DNA of 64,000 bases from Planctomycetota bacterium (lineage in GTDB: Bacteria; Planctomycetota; SZUA-567; H5-PLA8). The stretch is from NCBI GenBank assembly GCA_016200135.1, contig JACQFI010000045.1:1-64000 (forward strand), in the 5' to 3' direction. Positions 17,330 to 26,770 of this stretch are shown piece by piece. The position numbers and the translations under genes are program-made. Within the stretch, counting starts at the first letter, position 1. Each line of letters begins with the position of its first letter. The notes under the pieces were generated by a model that was not told the DNA's origin, made no database searches, and saw nothing but the letters and a program-made list of their open reading frames with translations.

Positions 17330-18370
17330 ATGAGAAGGATCGCGACGATCGTGAACGCGCCTCGCCGAACCTTGGGCTTCACGCTGCTGGAGATGATGAT
17401 CGTCATCACCATCTGCCTGGCGATGATGGTCCTGGTGGTGCCGATCTTTCAGGTCAGCACTCGCACGGTGAAGATTGTGGAGCAGAAGCTGGCGGTGTAC
17501 GAGGCTGCGCGCAACATTCTGGATACGATGGAACTGGAAATTCACCAGGCGGTGATGAACGAGAAAGGCGAGAACTTCGCGCTCAAGAGCACCTCCTGGG
17601 ACGATACGGACGCCTTCACGGCGGCCGGCACGACGGGAATGTATTCGCAGTCGCGGCGGCAGGCGGACGCGCTCTGCTTCATGAAACGCCAGGCCGGATC
17701 TCGGTATTCCGCATCAGCGACATGGGCCGGCATGAATTACCCGCTTGCGGAGCCCTATGGCGATCCCGACGTGTGGGTCGGCGGGCTCTTCGATCCGCTG
17801 ATGTTCCGCAACGGCGCCCTGGATTGGGACGGCAGTTCCGGGGTGTGGATACAGCGCGCGAGCCGCGGCGCTCAACTGGCCGATGTCTCCGCGATTGAGG
17901 CGCTCTTCTTTTTCGGCGGCCGGGGTCCCGGCGGGACCTATTACATGAAAAATGGCCAGCGCATCGATACGGTGCTCGACGAGACCGAGTCGCTTCTCGC
18001 GCCCGGCCGTGAATGCCTCGCGCAACTCGCCTCCGGAAACGGCAATAATCAGAAGGGCGCGGCGGTGGGAAATCTTTACGATCTGGACATCGCTTATTGG
18101 GACGACGCCGAGGCCAAGTTCAAAGACCCGCCCGGCGATACGGCAATCTATTTTGCTCCACCTCCGAAGGCTCTGCGCCTGACCATTAACGTCTGCGATT
18201 TCGATAAGCGTACGCATGCGACCTTCTGCCGGATCGTTCGCATCCCGATCGGGACGGGCATGGGCGTCGTGCAGGACACCATGGACAACGACTTCCTGGA
18301 TCCCTATCCCTACAATCGCACGAAGAACTTGAAGCTTCTCGACGCGTCGGCCAAGAGCATTTATCCCTGA
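17330..18370 (+). CDS. GspJ-type minor pseudopilin-like protein
   Basis: The ATG directly abuts the TAA of the previous gene. The leader MRRIATIVNAPRRTLG is followed by FTLLEMMIVITICLAMM, a class III prepilin signal with Gly at -1 and Glu at +5. The long N-terminal helix (KIVEQKLAVYEAARNILDTM, then ELEIHQAV) is characteristic of GspJ. At 346 residues it is longer than typical GspJ (about 200), with an extended globular domain containing FFFGGRGPGG. It is followed 11 bp later by the GspK-like gene. Confidence 0.75.
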   Translation: MRRIATIVNAPRRTLGFTLLEMMIVITICLAMMVLVVPIFQVSTRTVKIVEQKLAVYEAARNILDTMELEIHQAVMNEKGENFALKSTSWDDTDAFTAAGTTGMYSQSRRQADALCFMKRQAGSRYSASATWAGMNYPLAEPYGDPDVWVGGLFDPLMFRNGALDWDGSSGVWIQRASRGAQLADVSAIEALFFFGGRGPGGTYYMKNGQRIDTVLDETESLLAPGRECLAQLASGNGNNQKGAAVGNLYDLDIAYWDDAEAKFKDPPGDTAIYFAPPPKALRLTINVCDFDKRTHATFCRIVRIPIGTGMGVVQDTMDNDFLDPYPYNRTKNLKLLDASAKSIYP

Positions 18371-18381
18371 CGGAGCGCGCC

Positions 18382-20913
18382 ATGGCCATGCCGGGTCCTA
18401 TCCATTCGTTACGCCCCCGGGCAAACCGGCGCGCGTTTATCCTGCTGGTCGTAGTGGGTCTGCTCACGGTGCTGCTGGCGCTGGTGGTGGGATTCCTCGC
18501 GTTCTCCCGCGCGGAAGTCACTTCGGTCGCTCATTTGCGCGACAAGACCGACTGTTTGAATCTCACCGAGTCCGCGCAGGACTGGATGATCTCGAACGTT
18601 TGCGCCGATCTGCTCGACAACACCGGCAAGTTCCGCACAGCGGCTACGGGCAACCAGGGTTACGTCAGTCTCTCTCGCGGCGCCGACGGACAGTGGTGGT
18701 ACAAAATGTACGAGCCCGGTACGACAAATTCCGGCAATGCGGGCTTGCCCGGCGATTCCCGGCTTGATGCGCCGTGGATCTACACGCCGCTCAACTACTT
18801 CAACCCGCCCAGCGTTCGCGGGCGTTTCTGCGTTTTAATTCTCGATCCGAACATGGCGATCAATTTCAACGACTGGTCGGAAGACTGCATGCCCAGCCAG
18901 TGCCAGCTCGCCCATATGGTCATGGATGCCAAAGGCCCTCAATTCGCCGAACAGAGCCGTGGCACGAAGGCCGGGCTCCCGAACTGGGGCGGCGTCTGGG
19001 ACGGATCCTCTTGGAATTACACGGGCGGTTTCAGCAACTATCCCATGATGCTGCACCGCTACCTCGACTGTTGGTACGTGGCCTCCCGCACCGTCCGCTT
19101 CGAATACAACCTGAATCTCCTGCCGAGCGGCCGCCGCGTGACGACCAATACCATCGGTTTCATGCCCAGCCAGGATTATGGATGCACACTCGGCATCTCG
19201 GCGCTCGAGCAGGGCCTGGACACCGGCTGGAATAACAGCTTTTACACGACCGGGCAGAATTACATCGGCACGTACGACACGCACGGCGCACAGTGGGCCG
19301 CGTACGTGGACCCGGACACCGGTCGCAGCCCGGTCAACGTGAACACGGTCGACAATAGCTATAATTGCTGCTACCCCTTTTTTTACGCGTTGCAGACGGT
19401 CTATCCGCGGACGCTCAATGCGGTCTTCAACATCGAATCGCTGCGGCGCATCGTGAAAGTCGGCAAATTCCGGTTCCGCAACAACTCGCAACCCGGCCAG
19501 ATCGTCGCGACCACCGACCTCACGGCCTATACCGAGATGGACGCGCGCGTTCTCTACGACACCGATATCCTGACGAATCCCGCCAAGCTGCCGCCGGAGT
19601 TCGATCCCGCCGCCGCCGCCGCGCCGAGCGAGATACGCATTCCCGCCGAGAGCTGGCTGCCGGCGCCGCTCGACGGCGACATCGTGATGAAATCGAAGAG
19701 CGATGTGGTCCGCGAGATGCGCAAATACGTCGAGGAACTCCGCACGAAGATCGCCTATCAGTATCAGGAAACGCTTTGCCGCTACTTCCAGGCCTTCCAC
19801 TGGACCAAGTCGTGGTATCGGTACGCGGACGGCTCCCGGACGTACGCCAAATACCGCCCGGCTAAGAGCATCGTGCCCTATCCTTACGACTACGGGAACG
19901 TGACCGAGAACTACATCCAATACGCGGCGCGCGTGCTCGGAGCGTCGGAAGCCAACCGGGTCAAATGGTTCGCGCCCGTGTACGACGATTCGAAAGCCCG
20001 ATTTCCATACGGGATCGACGACTTCCGGACCAAGGTCAAGTCCGACCTGATCGCCATGACGGTTAATAACAATGTCAATCCCATCGCTTCCTGGACGGGT
20101 CCACGGTACCGCGGCACGCTCGCGAAGGACGGCGGCGAGTTCGTCAACTTCGACGAGAACGGAACGCCTGAAATCGCCGTAGGGAAGTTCGACCGCCGCA
20201 CAGCCAGCGCGGTCTGGGACAATATCGTTCCGGGCAAGGCCATGCTCTTTCCAGGCGATGTACCCGGAATCCGGGATCCCATCGGCGAACTCTACGCCAT
20301 GCGACTCGGCCGCGATGAGAACACCGACAAGGATTACGTCTCCAATTACTACTGCTTCCTCAATCCCACGAACACCGGCGGCACGATTCCCTGGGAAAGG
20401 GGGATGGATATTGTGCTGAATTCCGCGCCGGACGGCCCATGGAGCAAGCGCGCGAATGTACCGGAGCGCCAGCTTGCCTTCGGGCCGGATTGGTTCTCCA
20501 CCGAGTTGACCACCGCAACGACCACGTTTGTTGCCATCATCAATGCCCAGATCGTCGATGCCGCTTCCGTCACCGCGAATCCGGCAAAGCCTCGCGTTCT
20601 CTTTCATGCGCAACGCTATGTCGTTTTCGAGATTGCACCGGACATCGAGACGGAGGACAAGGGCGAGGATGGCACGAGCACGGGGCTCCAATATTACCGT
20701 TCCAACAAGCCGCGGCTGCGCAAGAAAGATCCGGAAATTATGGATAAGAATTGCGCCACTTTACCGGCTGACAACAACGGTTCAACCGTTCCCAAGGATT
20801 GGATTGACTATCGTGGCGTGAAAGAAGGGGACGAGGCGAGTTACTATACAAGCCCCAGCCAGACGAGCCGTCGTGTAGTGATTCGAGCAATGTTCGACCT
20901 GATCGAACCCTAA
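18382..20913 (+). CDS. Oversized GspK/PulK-like protein
   Basis: The N-terminus is ANRRAFILLVVVGLLTVLLA, a single membrane anchor after basic residues and without Glu at +5, the pattern of GspK, which caps the H-I-J tip complex. Helix sequence after the anchor (SRAEVTSVAHLRDKTDCLNL) also fits. At 843 residues it is more than twice the usual GspK length (about 320), so most of it is an added globular region rich in Tyr, Asn and Trp. The position at the end of an H-I-J-K gene order supports the call. Its size suggests a specialised extracellular or periplasmic role rather than a standard cap. Confidence 0.65.
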   Translation: MAMPGPIHSLRPRANRRAFILLVVVGLLTVLLALVVGFLAFSRAEVTSVAHLRDKTDCLNLTESAQDWMISNVCADLLDNTGKFRTAATGNQGYVSLSRGADGQWWYKMYEPGTTNSGNAGLPGDSRLDAPWIYTPLNYFNPPSVRGRFCVLILDPNMAINFNDWSEDCMPSQCQLAHMVMDAKGPQFAEQSRGTKAGLPNWGGVWDGSSWNYTGGFSNYPMMLHRYLDCWYVASRTVRFEYNLNLLPSGRRVTTNTIGFMPSQDYGCTLGISALEQGLDTGWNNSFYTTGQNYIGTYDTHGAQWAAYVDPDTGRSPVNVNTVDNSYNCCYPFFYALQTVYPRTLNAVFNIESLRRIVKVGKFRFRNNSQPGQIVATTDLTAYTEMDARVLYDTDILTNPAKLPPEFDPAAAAAPSEIRIPAESWLPAPLDGDIVMKSKSDVVREMRKYVEELRTKIAYQYQETLCRYFQAFHWTKSWYRYADGSRTYAKYRPAKSIVPYPYDYGNVTENYIQYAARVLGASEANRVKWFAPVYDDSKARFPYGIDDFRTKVKSDLIAMTVNNNVNPIASWTGPRYRGTLAKDGGEFVNFDENGTPEIAVGKFDRRTASAVWDNIVPGKAMLFPGDVPGIRDPIGELYAMRLGRDENTDKDYVSNYYCFLNPTNTGGTIPWERGMDIVLNSAPDGPWSKRANVPERQLAFGPDWFSTELTTATTTFVAIINAQIVDAASVTANPAKPRVLFHAQRYVVFEIAPDIETEDKGEDGTSTGLQYYRSNKPRLRKKDPEIMDKNCATLPADNNGSTVPKDWIDYRGVKEGDEASYYTSPSQTSRRVVIRAMFDLIEP

Positions 20914-21161
20914 TTCATTTCAAGGGCTTGGCCCAATTGAATTTCTCTTCTGCTCCGTTGCTCATTCTCGCTTGCGCCATTCAAGTGGAGATGAAATGTG
21001 AAAAAAAGTGAAACATGCACCCGTATGGGTCTATAAAGGATTGAGGGGCGAGGCCATTCTTGGCGGACATGCTCTCTATCGCTTGAAATGTCCGTACAGA
21101 AGCGGATTCCGGGTGTATCCAGCCAGATCGGCGTGGGGCAAAGGGTCCGGAAAGGACGGCG

Positions 21162-22073
21162 ATGGCGGACACGATCCTACCCGCGGTGGATGAAGAGATC
21201 ATCGCGACGTCCCTGATGAGCAAGCTGAACACGCTTGCGCTGATGGCGCCGCGCTCGTTTCCGGGCAGCAGCGCGGGCAAGCGCATGAGCCGCGTGCGCG
21301 GGTCGGAAGGGATGGAGTTCGCCGATCATAAGGAGTACTCGCCCGGCGACGACTTCCGTAATATCGACTGGAACGTCTACGCACGCCTCGACGAACTTGT
21401 GGTGAAGAACTTCGAGACCGAAGAGAACCTGCGCATCTACGTTCTGCTGGATTCGAGCGCTTCAATGGCTTTTGGCGATCCATCGAAGGAAATCGTAAGT
21501 AAACGCATCGCGGCGGCCCTGGCCTATATGGGGTTTGTAAGCGAAGACTGGACGGGCGTCTTCTCGTTCACAGATACGATACGCGATCAGTTCATCACGA
21601 CGGGCAAACCCAAACTGCGCATCCTCACCGATTTCCTGCGCGGGGCGAAGCCCGAAGGTAAGACGAACTTCGTCGAAGCCTTCAAGGCATTCAGCATCCA
21701 GCAGGCGCGTCCGGGGCTCGCCTTTATTCTTTCGGACTTTTGGGCTGCGGAGAAGCTTGACGAAGCGTTGAAATTTCTCGCCTACAACCGTTTCTGCATC
21801 GCGGCGCTGCATCTTCTCGATCCGCTTGAAGAAGATCCCGGCATCGCGGGCGACATGGACGTTTGCGACCTCGAAAGCGGCGAGACGGTTCCGCTTACTT
21901 CGCGCGGCGACACCGCGGAGCAGTATCAGCGGCTGCTGAAGCAGCACTGCGGCCGCGTGGCCGCGACGTTTGCCGCCTACAACGCGACGTACCTCAAAAT
22001 CTCGACGCGCGATAACCTCGAACATTTACTCTTCAATACCCTTAAGCGCAATCGGCTCGTCCGGCAGCGTTAA
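21162..22073 (+). CDS. DUF58 domain protein (VWA-like)
   Basis: The 303-residue protein carries the DUF58 hallmark at about 45-90: GMEFADHKEYSPGDDFRNID, then WNVYARLDELVVKNFE. The following part is VWA-like with a MIDAS-type DSSASM near 101. There is no membrane segment, so it is cytosolic or peripherally bound. DUF58 proteins are usually encoded beside MoxR ATPases and Bat-type VWA proteins; here those genes lie 4-15 kb downstream on the same strand. The start follows an AGGA ribosome binding site. Biochemical role is not established for the family. Confidence 0.88.
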   Translation: MADTILPAVDEEIIATSLMSKLNTLALMAPRSFPGSSAGKRMSRVRGSEGMEFADHKEYSPGDDFRNIDWNVYARLDELVVKNFETEENLRIYVLLDSSASMAFGDPSKEIVSKRIAAALAYMGFVSEDWTGVFSFTDTIRDQFITTGKPKLRILTDFLRGAKPEGKTNFVEAFKAFSIQQARPGLAFILSDFWAAEKLDEALKFLAYNRFCIAALHLLDPLEEDPGIAGDMDVCDLESGETVPLTSRGDTAEQYQRLLKQHCGRVAATFAAYNATYLKISTRDNLEHLLFNTLKRNRLVRQR

Positions 22074-22236
22074 GCGCGCGCGATTCAAAACAGCCTCGCT
22101 CATCACGGTTTTTCTCCAGCTTAATCTTTGCGCCGCATGGTCTTTCCGTTTTCCGAGTAACGCCGAACTACACCCGTGCATAAGGTAAGTGAATGCGCGC
22201 GTGCTTACTCATGCGCGTTAAAGCGGAGGGAAGAGC

Positions 22237-23229
22237 ATGTACGTTGGCGTGACGGGGGCTACAGGCAAGATCGGCCGCTGGCTGGTACGCGAACTACTCG
22301 ACCGTGGCCACCGCGTGCGCGCGATGACGCGGCCGACGCGTGACGGCTTCTGGGGCAACACCTCGCCGGCCGTGGCCGAATTGGAAGGGTGGGGCGCGGA
22401 GATCTTCTACGCCGACTTTGCCGCCGACGATTCCCTCGCGCGCTTTGCGCAAGAGATCGAAGTCCTCGTTCACAACGGCTACCACCACGTCAACGAAGAC
22501 CACCATCCCGTCGAATGGACCAACCTGAACATTTTGGCGACCGTAAAGCTCTACGAGGCGTTTTGGAAGTCCGGCGGCAGGCAGATCGTCTTCATTAGCT
22601 CCGGCGCGGTGTACGGGCGCGGGCCGGTCTACGAAGAAGAACGCTTCGGCAAAGTGAGCCTGCCCATCGACGAGAAGACGCTCACGGCACCGCGCGGGCT
22701 TTACGCGGTCTACAAGAGCGCCATCGAGCACACGACGGTCGTCTTTAAGACCGTGCACGGGCTCAAGCCGTCGACCTCCTTGCGCCCTGGCAGCGGTGCT
22801 GGGCTGGGGCAGTTGCTCGGCTACCGCTGCTATGACGACGAGGGCGTGCTGACGGACGAGATCAAGCGGTTGCTCAAGGGCGAGAAAGTGTCGTTGAAGC
22901 TCGCGCCGGACGTCACGCTTGTCGATGGCCGCGACCTGGGGATCGCCTGCGACTTGGTCATGAATAAGGGGCTGAAGGAAGGCGCGGAGATCTTCGACTG
23001 GTATATCGCGGGCAACCGTCCGATCCCGGCGCAAGAGTTCGCCGAAATCGTGAAAGAAGTCTTCGGGCCGGTTCCGCTCGAGATCGAAATCGTCAATCCG
23101 AGCCGCCTGTCCTCGAACCGCATGTTGCTGGAACTCGGCTACAAGCCGCGGGGTTCGGCCGCCACCCTGCGCGACCACCTACACGATCTGGCCGGCAAAC
23201 TGGGCATTCGCGCGCCTGTACGGAGCTAA
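22237..23229 (+). CDS. NAD-dependent epimerase/dehydratase (extended SDR)
   Basis: The 330-residue protein begins MYVGVTGATGKIGRWLV with the Rossmann motif GxxGxxG at residues 7-13. Residues near 118 read FISSGAVYG, and a YxxxK motif (YAVYKSAIE) lies near 157, completing the extended-SDR catalytic set. The substrate is probably a nucleotide sugar or sugar-like compound, but it cannot be read from sequence. GGAGGG precedes the ATG. Only 3 bp separate it from the heparinase-like gene, so the two are likely translationally coupled and act in one uronate or polysaccharide pathway. Confidence 0.82.
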   Translation: MYVGVTGATGKIGRWLVRELLDRGHRVRAMTRPTRDGFWGNTSPAVAELEGWGAEIFYADFAADDSLARFAQEIEVLVHNGYHHVNEDHHPVEWTNLNILATVKLYEAFWKSGGRQIVFISSGAVYGRGPVYEEERFGKVSLPIDEKTLTAPRGLYAVYKSAIEHTTVVFKTVHGLKPSTSLRPGSGAGLGQLLGYRCYDDEGVLTDEIKRLLKGEKVSLKLAPDVTLVDGRDLGIACDLVMNKGLKEGAEIFDWYIAGNRPIPAQEFAEIVKEVFGPVPLEIEIVNPSRLSSNRMLLELGYKPRGSAATLRDHLHDLAGKLGIRAPVRS

Positions 23230-23232
23230 AGC

Positions 23233-25269
23233 ATGAGCGTCACCACCACTTGGAAACTGGCCGACGGACACCCGCGCGTGCTCGTGCGGCCGAACGACCT
23301 GCCGATCCTACGGCGCCGCGCACAGACAACGCATAAGCGCGAGATGAACGAACTGCTCAGTCTCGCCGAGGCCGTTAAAAAAGAAAAGCCCGAGCCTAAC
23401 GCGAGCATCGGGCCCACGTTTCGGCTTGCGTTCCTGTATCTGCTTAGCGGCGAGAAGACGCACGCAGATATGGCCGCTCTTTCCCTCGAACAGACGCTCA
23501 AGCTCGACGTGAGCGGCGAATACGGAGTGGGTTCGTCGCGGCTGAAATCAGTGGCCTGCGCATACGACTGGCTGCATGCAACGCTGCCTGAAGACCTGCG
23601 CAACCGCGCCGGACGCCGTGCGCTCGAACAGGCTCAGGCGCTCTACAATTCGGAGGAAGTGGAACCCGAATCGTTCCTCGCCGGGCACGGCGTCAACCAA
23701 CTTCCGTACACACTGATGGCCGGGCTTGCGGTTGGCGATGATTTTGGCGGCGAATGTGTCGCCTGCGCGAGGCCGATGCCGATGGGCCGCGAGCCGCACC
23801 ACGCGAGGGACTACGTAAACGACGCGCTGTACCGCATGGAGCGCATGTTCGCGTGCTACCGGCATTTCATGGAAGGCGCGTCGTTCTCGCAGAGCTACGC
23901 GTACTCGCTGGCGTACATCGGCGAGATTCCGTACTTCTTCCAGCTCGCGGAGTCTGGGTTGGGGCTGCCCTTTTTTCAGGAGCACGCCTGGTTCGCCAAC
24001 GCCGCGCCTTGGTACACGTACGCACTGCGTTCCGACGAGAGTTTCATCCGTTACGGCGATTATTTCTGCCGCGACGGAATCTTTAAAGGCGGCTACCTGT
24101 ACCGCGCGATGGCGGCTATCGCGTCGCGTTACCACGACGGCGTGGCGCGCTGGTGGACGAACCGTTTTAAAGTGAGCGGCTGCGAGCCCGACGCGTTTAT
24201 CTTCGATAGCCGCGAGGGCAAAGAGGCCAGGCTCGAGACGCTTCCGCGCACGCGGCACTTCGAACCGATGGGCATCGCGATCGCGCGCGGCGACTTCGCC
24301 AACGGAACGCTCGCGGCGTTTAAGTGCTCGCCGCTGTACCTGCACAACCACTGCCACCGCGACCAGAACTCGCTGACGGTCTACCACAAGGGAGAACTGG
24401 CCATCGATGCGGGCGCCTACGACGGCTACGAGTCGCCGCATTGGAAGAACTATTACGTGCGCACCATCGCCCACAACACACTGGTCGTGCACGACCCGGA
24501 CGAACAGATGCTCATGCGCTCCTGGCCGCTGGCCAACGATGGCGGGCAGCGCTTCGTCAACTTTCCGCATTTCGCGGCCAAGCGCTTCGAAGACATCCGC
24601 AAGGAATGCTTCCGCGACGGCCGCACGCTGGCCTATCGCGAAGGCGCCGGCTTCAGCTACGTCTGCGGCGACGCGAGCAACTGCTACCGGCCGGAGAAAC
24701 TGAAGCGTTTCCTGCGGCATGTCGTCTTTGTGCTTGATTGGCCGCACCCCGCCGCGGTTTCGCTGGTGGTTCTGGATGAAGTGGAAGTGGCGCGGAGCGG
24801 GTTGGTACCCAGAATTCTTCTGCACACGGTCGGTGAGCCTGAGCGCCAGGATGCCTGCGTGACCGCGCGGCAGGACGGCGGCCGCCTGAACATGCATGTG
24901 CTGCTGCCGCAGGCCGCCACGATTGAAGCGCTTGGAGGTCCCGGAAAGGAATGCTGGGTGGAGGGGAAGAACTTTCCCGTGGACTTGGATGCCGATGAGA
25001 ATCTGCGCCGGTCGTCCGCTTGGCACAAGCCCGGCGAATGGCGCGTGGAAGTCTCTCCGGCGGATAAGCATGCGCTCAAAGCGACGTTCCTTACGCTTTG
25101 GGAAACCTCCGACGCGAACGCCCCCGCTGCTCCCTTGCCTGCACTGGAAGCGGACGCCTCGGGCTGGGTCGTCCGGCAGGGCGATCTGGCGGTGGGGCTT
25201 TTTAAACCGGGCCTAACCCGGAAACTCGGTGGTAAGCGCTCGATCTCGGTCGAATTGGCTATCCCGTAA
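23233..25269 (+). CDS. Heparinase II/III-family polysaccharide-lyase-like protein
   Basis: The 678-residue protein has an N-terminal helical part (about 20-330) of alpha/alpha-toroid type with Tyr/His-rich segments such as GASFSQSYAYSLAYIGEIPY. A beta-sandwich region begins near 345 with HCHRDQNSLTVYHKGELAID and IAHNTLVVHD, typical of the heparinase II/III C-terminal domain. Such enzymes cleave uronic-acid polysaccharides by beta-elimination using Tyr and His residues. No signal peptide is visible, so it may act on imported oligosaccharides in the cytoplasm. It is tightly coupled to the upstream epimerase. The substrate is unknown. Confidence 0.82.
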   Translation: MSVTTTWKLADGHPRVLVRPNDLPILRRRAQTTHKREMNELLSLAEAVKKEKPEPNASIGPTFRLAFLYLLSGEKTHADMAALSLEQTLKLDVSGEYGVGSSRLKSVACAYDWLHATLPEDLRNRAGRRALEQAQALYNSEEVEPESFLAGHGVNQLPYTLMAGLAVGDDFGGECVACARPMPMGREPHHARDYVNDALYRMERMFACYRHFMEGASFSQSYAYSLAYIGEIPYFFQLAESGLGLPFFQEHAWFANAAPWYTYALRSDESFIRYGDYFCRDGIFKGGYLYRAMAAIASRYHDGVARWWTNRFKVSGCEPDAFIFDSREGKEARLETLPRTRHFEPMGIAIARGDFANGTLAAFKCSPLYLHNHCHRDQNSLTVYHKGELAIDAGAYDGYESPHWKNYYVRTIAHNTLVVHDPDEQMLMRSWPLANDGGQRFVNFPHFAAKRFEDIRKECFRDGRTLAYREGAGFSYVCGDASNCYRPEKLKRFLRHVVFVLDWPHPAAVSLVVLDEVEVARSGLVPRILLHTVGEPERQDACVTARQDGGRLNMHVLLPQAATIEALGGPGKECWVEGKNFPVDLDADENLRRSSAWHKPGEWRVEVSPADKHALKATFLTLWETSDANAPAAPLPALEADASGWVVRQGDLAVGLFKPGLTRKLGGKRSISVELAIP

Positions 25270-25411
25270 GAACAAAAAACCTTTGAGCGCGTAACACCGT
25301 CTTCTGCTAGGCAATAAGTAGGTGTCGGAGCGGTCATCCTTCCCTTTCCACGGCGCTAAAAGCGTCCGTGCTCCAGTGCATTTCATGTGCGTCATTTGTT
25401 TTTGGAACTTC

Positions 25412-25426
25412 ATGCATATCATGCAT
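25412..25426. promoter_or_regulatory. Small palindrome ATGCAT-ATC-ATGCAT upstream of the VWA block
   Basis: This 6-bp inverted repeat with a 3-bp centre lies 79 bp before the ATG at 25505, in the relatively AT-rich 235-bp gap at 25270-25504. It might be an operator for the downstream block; no regulator is known. The rest of the gap shows no gene. Confidence 0.2.
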
Positions 25427-25504
25427 TTGTAGTAATTATCTCGTGAGCGTCGGTGTATTGATTTTACGTCAGTACATGCGCTCTTTCGAGGTCGATCGAT
25501 ACTC

Positions 25505-26734
25505 ATGTCGAATCCCCAAGCGTTGCAAGCGCTCATCCGCCGTTATCGCACTCGGCTGGCCGTTTCCGGTGCGCTGAATCAGGCGTTGGCCGCGCTTCTG
25601 TGGGGCGCGCTCGGCGCGATCGTTCTTGCCGCGGTGTTCCGCATCGCGGGCGTGCCACGGATGGCCGGGCTCTTCACGACGTTGGCGCTGCCGCTGGGCT
25701 TTGTGGCCGGAGCAGTCCACGGCTGGCGGCGCAGCGCGTTCAGTGATTACAAAGTTGCGAAGATGCTTGATGCGCGCATAGGTCATGGGGACCGCCTGGC
25801 GAACGCGGTCTATTGGCAGGAGCAGCCCGCGGAGCGCCGCTCGGTCTTCGTCGAACTCGCTATTCGCGAAGGGCTGGACGCCGCCCAGAACGCGAATCCC
25901 GGCCTGCGCCCGGCCGTCGCATTGCCTAGGCAGGCGAAATTGGGCATGGCGCTGTCGCTACTCGCGCTGGGCTGGGTATATCTGCTCTTTCCGCCGCATG
26001 TGGTGCCCGCCGAAGAGGCCGTCTCGGAAGAGACTGCCGCGGAGATGCAGAAGATTTTCAAAGGCCTGGGCGAACTCAGTTCCAAGGACGGTGAAGACGG
26101 CCAGAAGATCAAGAAGCTGCTCGAAGAAATGAACATCAGCGAAGACGATATGTCGCGCATGACGCAGGCGGAGATCATGCGCATGCTCAACGAGAAAGGC
26201 ATCCAGTTCAAAGGCGGCGAAAAAGCAAAGGCGTTCGAGGCTGTCAAGGGCGCGCTGGCGCAGATCGACCTGATCAAGCAGCAGATGGCCGAGATCGAGA
26301 AGAAGAATAATTCGGCGTACTCGATCAAGACGAAGGATGGCAAGGAGATCGGCGGCACGCGCATCAAGACGACCATGACCGACGAATCGATCTTGCTCGA
26401 AAAGGTGAAGCAGGCCGCGGGCATTAAGCAGGACGAGTCCGCGATCCTGGCGGACCTGGAGCGCGAGAGCGATGAGGCGCGCAAACGCGCGAAGGAAGTC
26501 CGCGGCCAGGTGGGGCTGCAGAAAGAAGTGAGCTACACGGTCGATCCGCAAGCAGTGCTCAAGGCCGACGAACGCTTCCAGAACGACGTCCGGGACGCGA
26601 TCAAGGACCCGAACGGCGAGGCGGCTCAGCGCGTCAAGAAGGCGTACGTCGATCTGGCGAAGAAAGAGATCGAGAACGGCTCCATCCCGCCGGGCACGGC
26701 GGACAAGATGCTGAAGTGGGTCAAGGCGCAGTAG
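25505..26734 (+). CDS. DUF4175-like membrane protein with coiled coil
   Basis: The 409-residue product has two hydrophobic segments at about 20-65 (ALAALLWGALGAIVLAAVF, LFTTLALPLGFVAGAVHG) and a third at about 147-160 (MALSLLALGWVYLLFP). Between them LDARIGHGDRLANAVYW recalls DUF4175/TIGR02302-like proteins. The C-terminal 240 residues are charged and helical, likely coiled coil (DLIKQQMAEIEKKNNSAY). This arrangement is often the first gene of MoxR/VWA blocks. It probably sits in the inner membrane with the VWA proteins encoded next; 36 bp separate it from the following gene. Confidence 0.6.
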   Translation: MSNPQALQALIRRYRTRLAVSGALNQALAALLWGALGAIVLAAVFRIAGVPRMAGLFTTLALPLGFVAGAVHGWRRSAFSDYKVAKMLDARIGHGDRLANAVYWQEQPAERRSVFVELAIREGLDAAQNANPGLRPAVALPRQAKLGMALSLLALGWVYLLFPPHVVPAEEAVSEETAAEMQKIFKGLGELSSKDGEDGQKIKKLLEEMNISEDDMSRMTQAEIMRMLNEKGIQFKGGEKAKAFEAVKGALAQIDLIKQQMAEIEKKNNSAYSIKTKDGKEIGGTRIKTTMTDESILLEKVKQAAGIKQDESAILADLERESDEARKRAKEVRGQVGLQKEVSYTVDPQAVLKADERFQNDVRDAIKDPNGEAAQRVKKAYVDLAKKEIENGSIPPGTADKMLKWVKAQ

Positions 26735-26770
26735 CGGAAATTCCTAAGTGCGAAAAGAAGGCGGTCGCGG

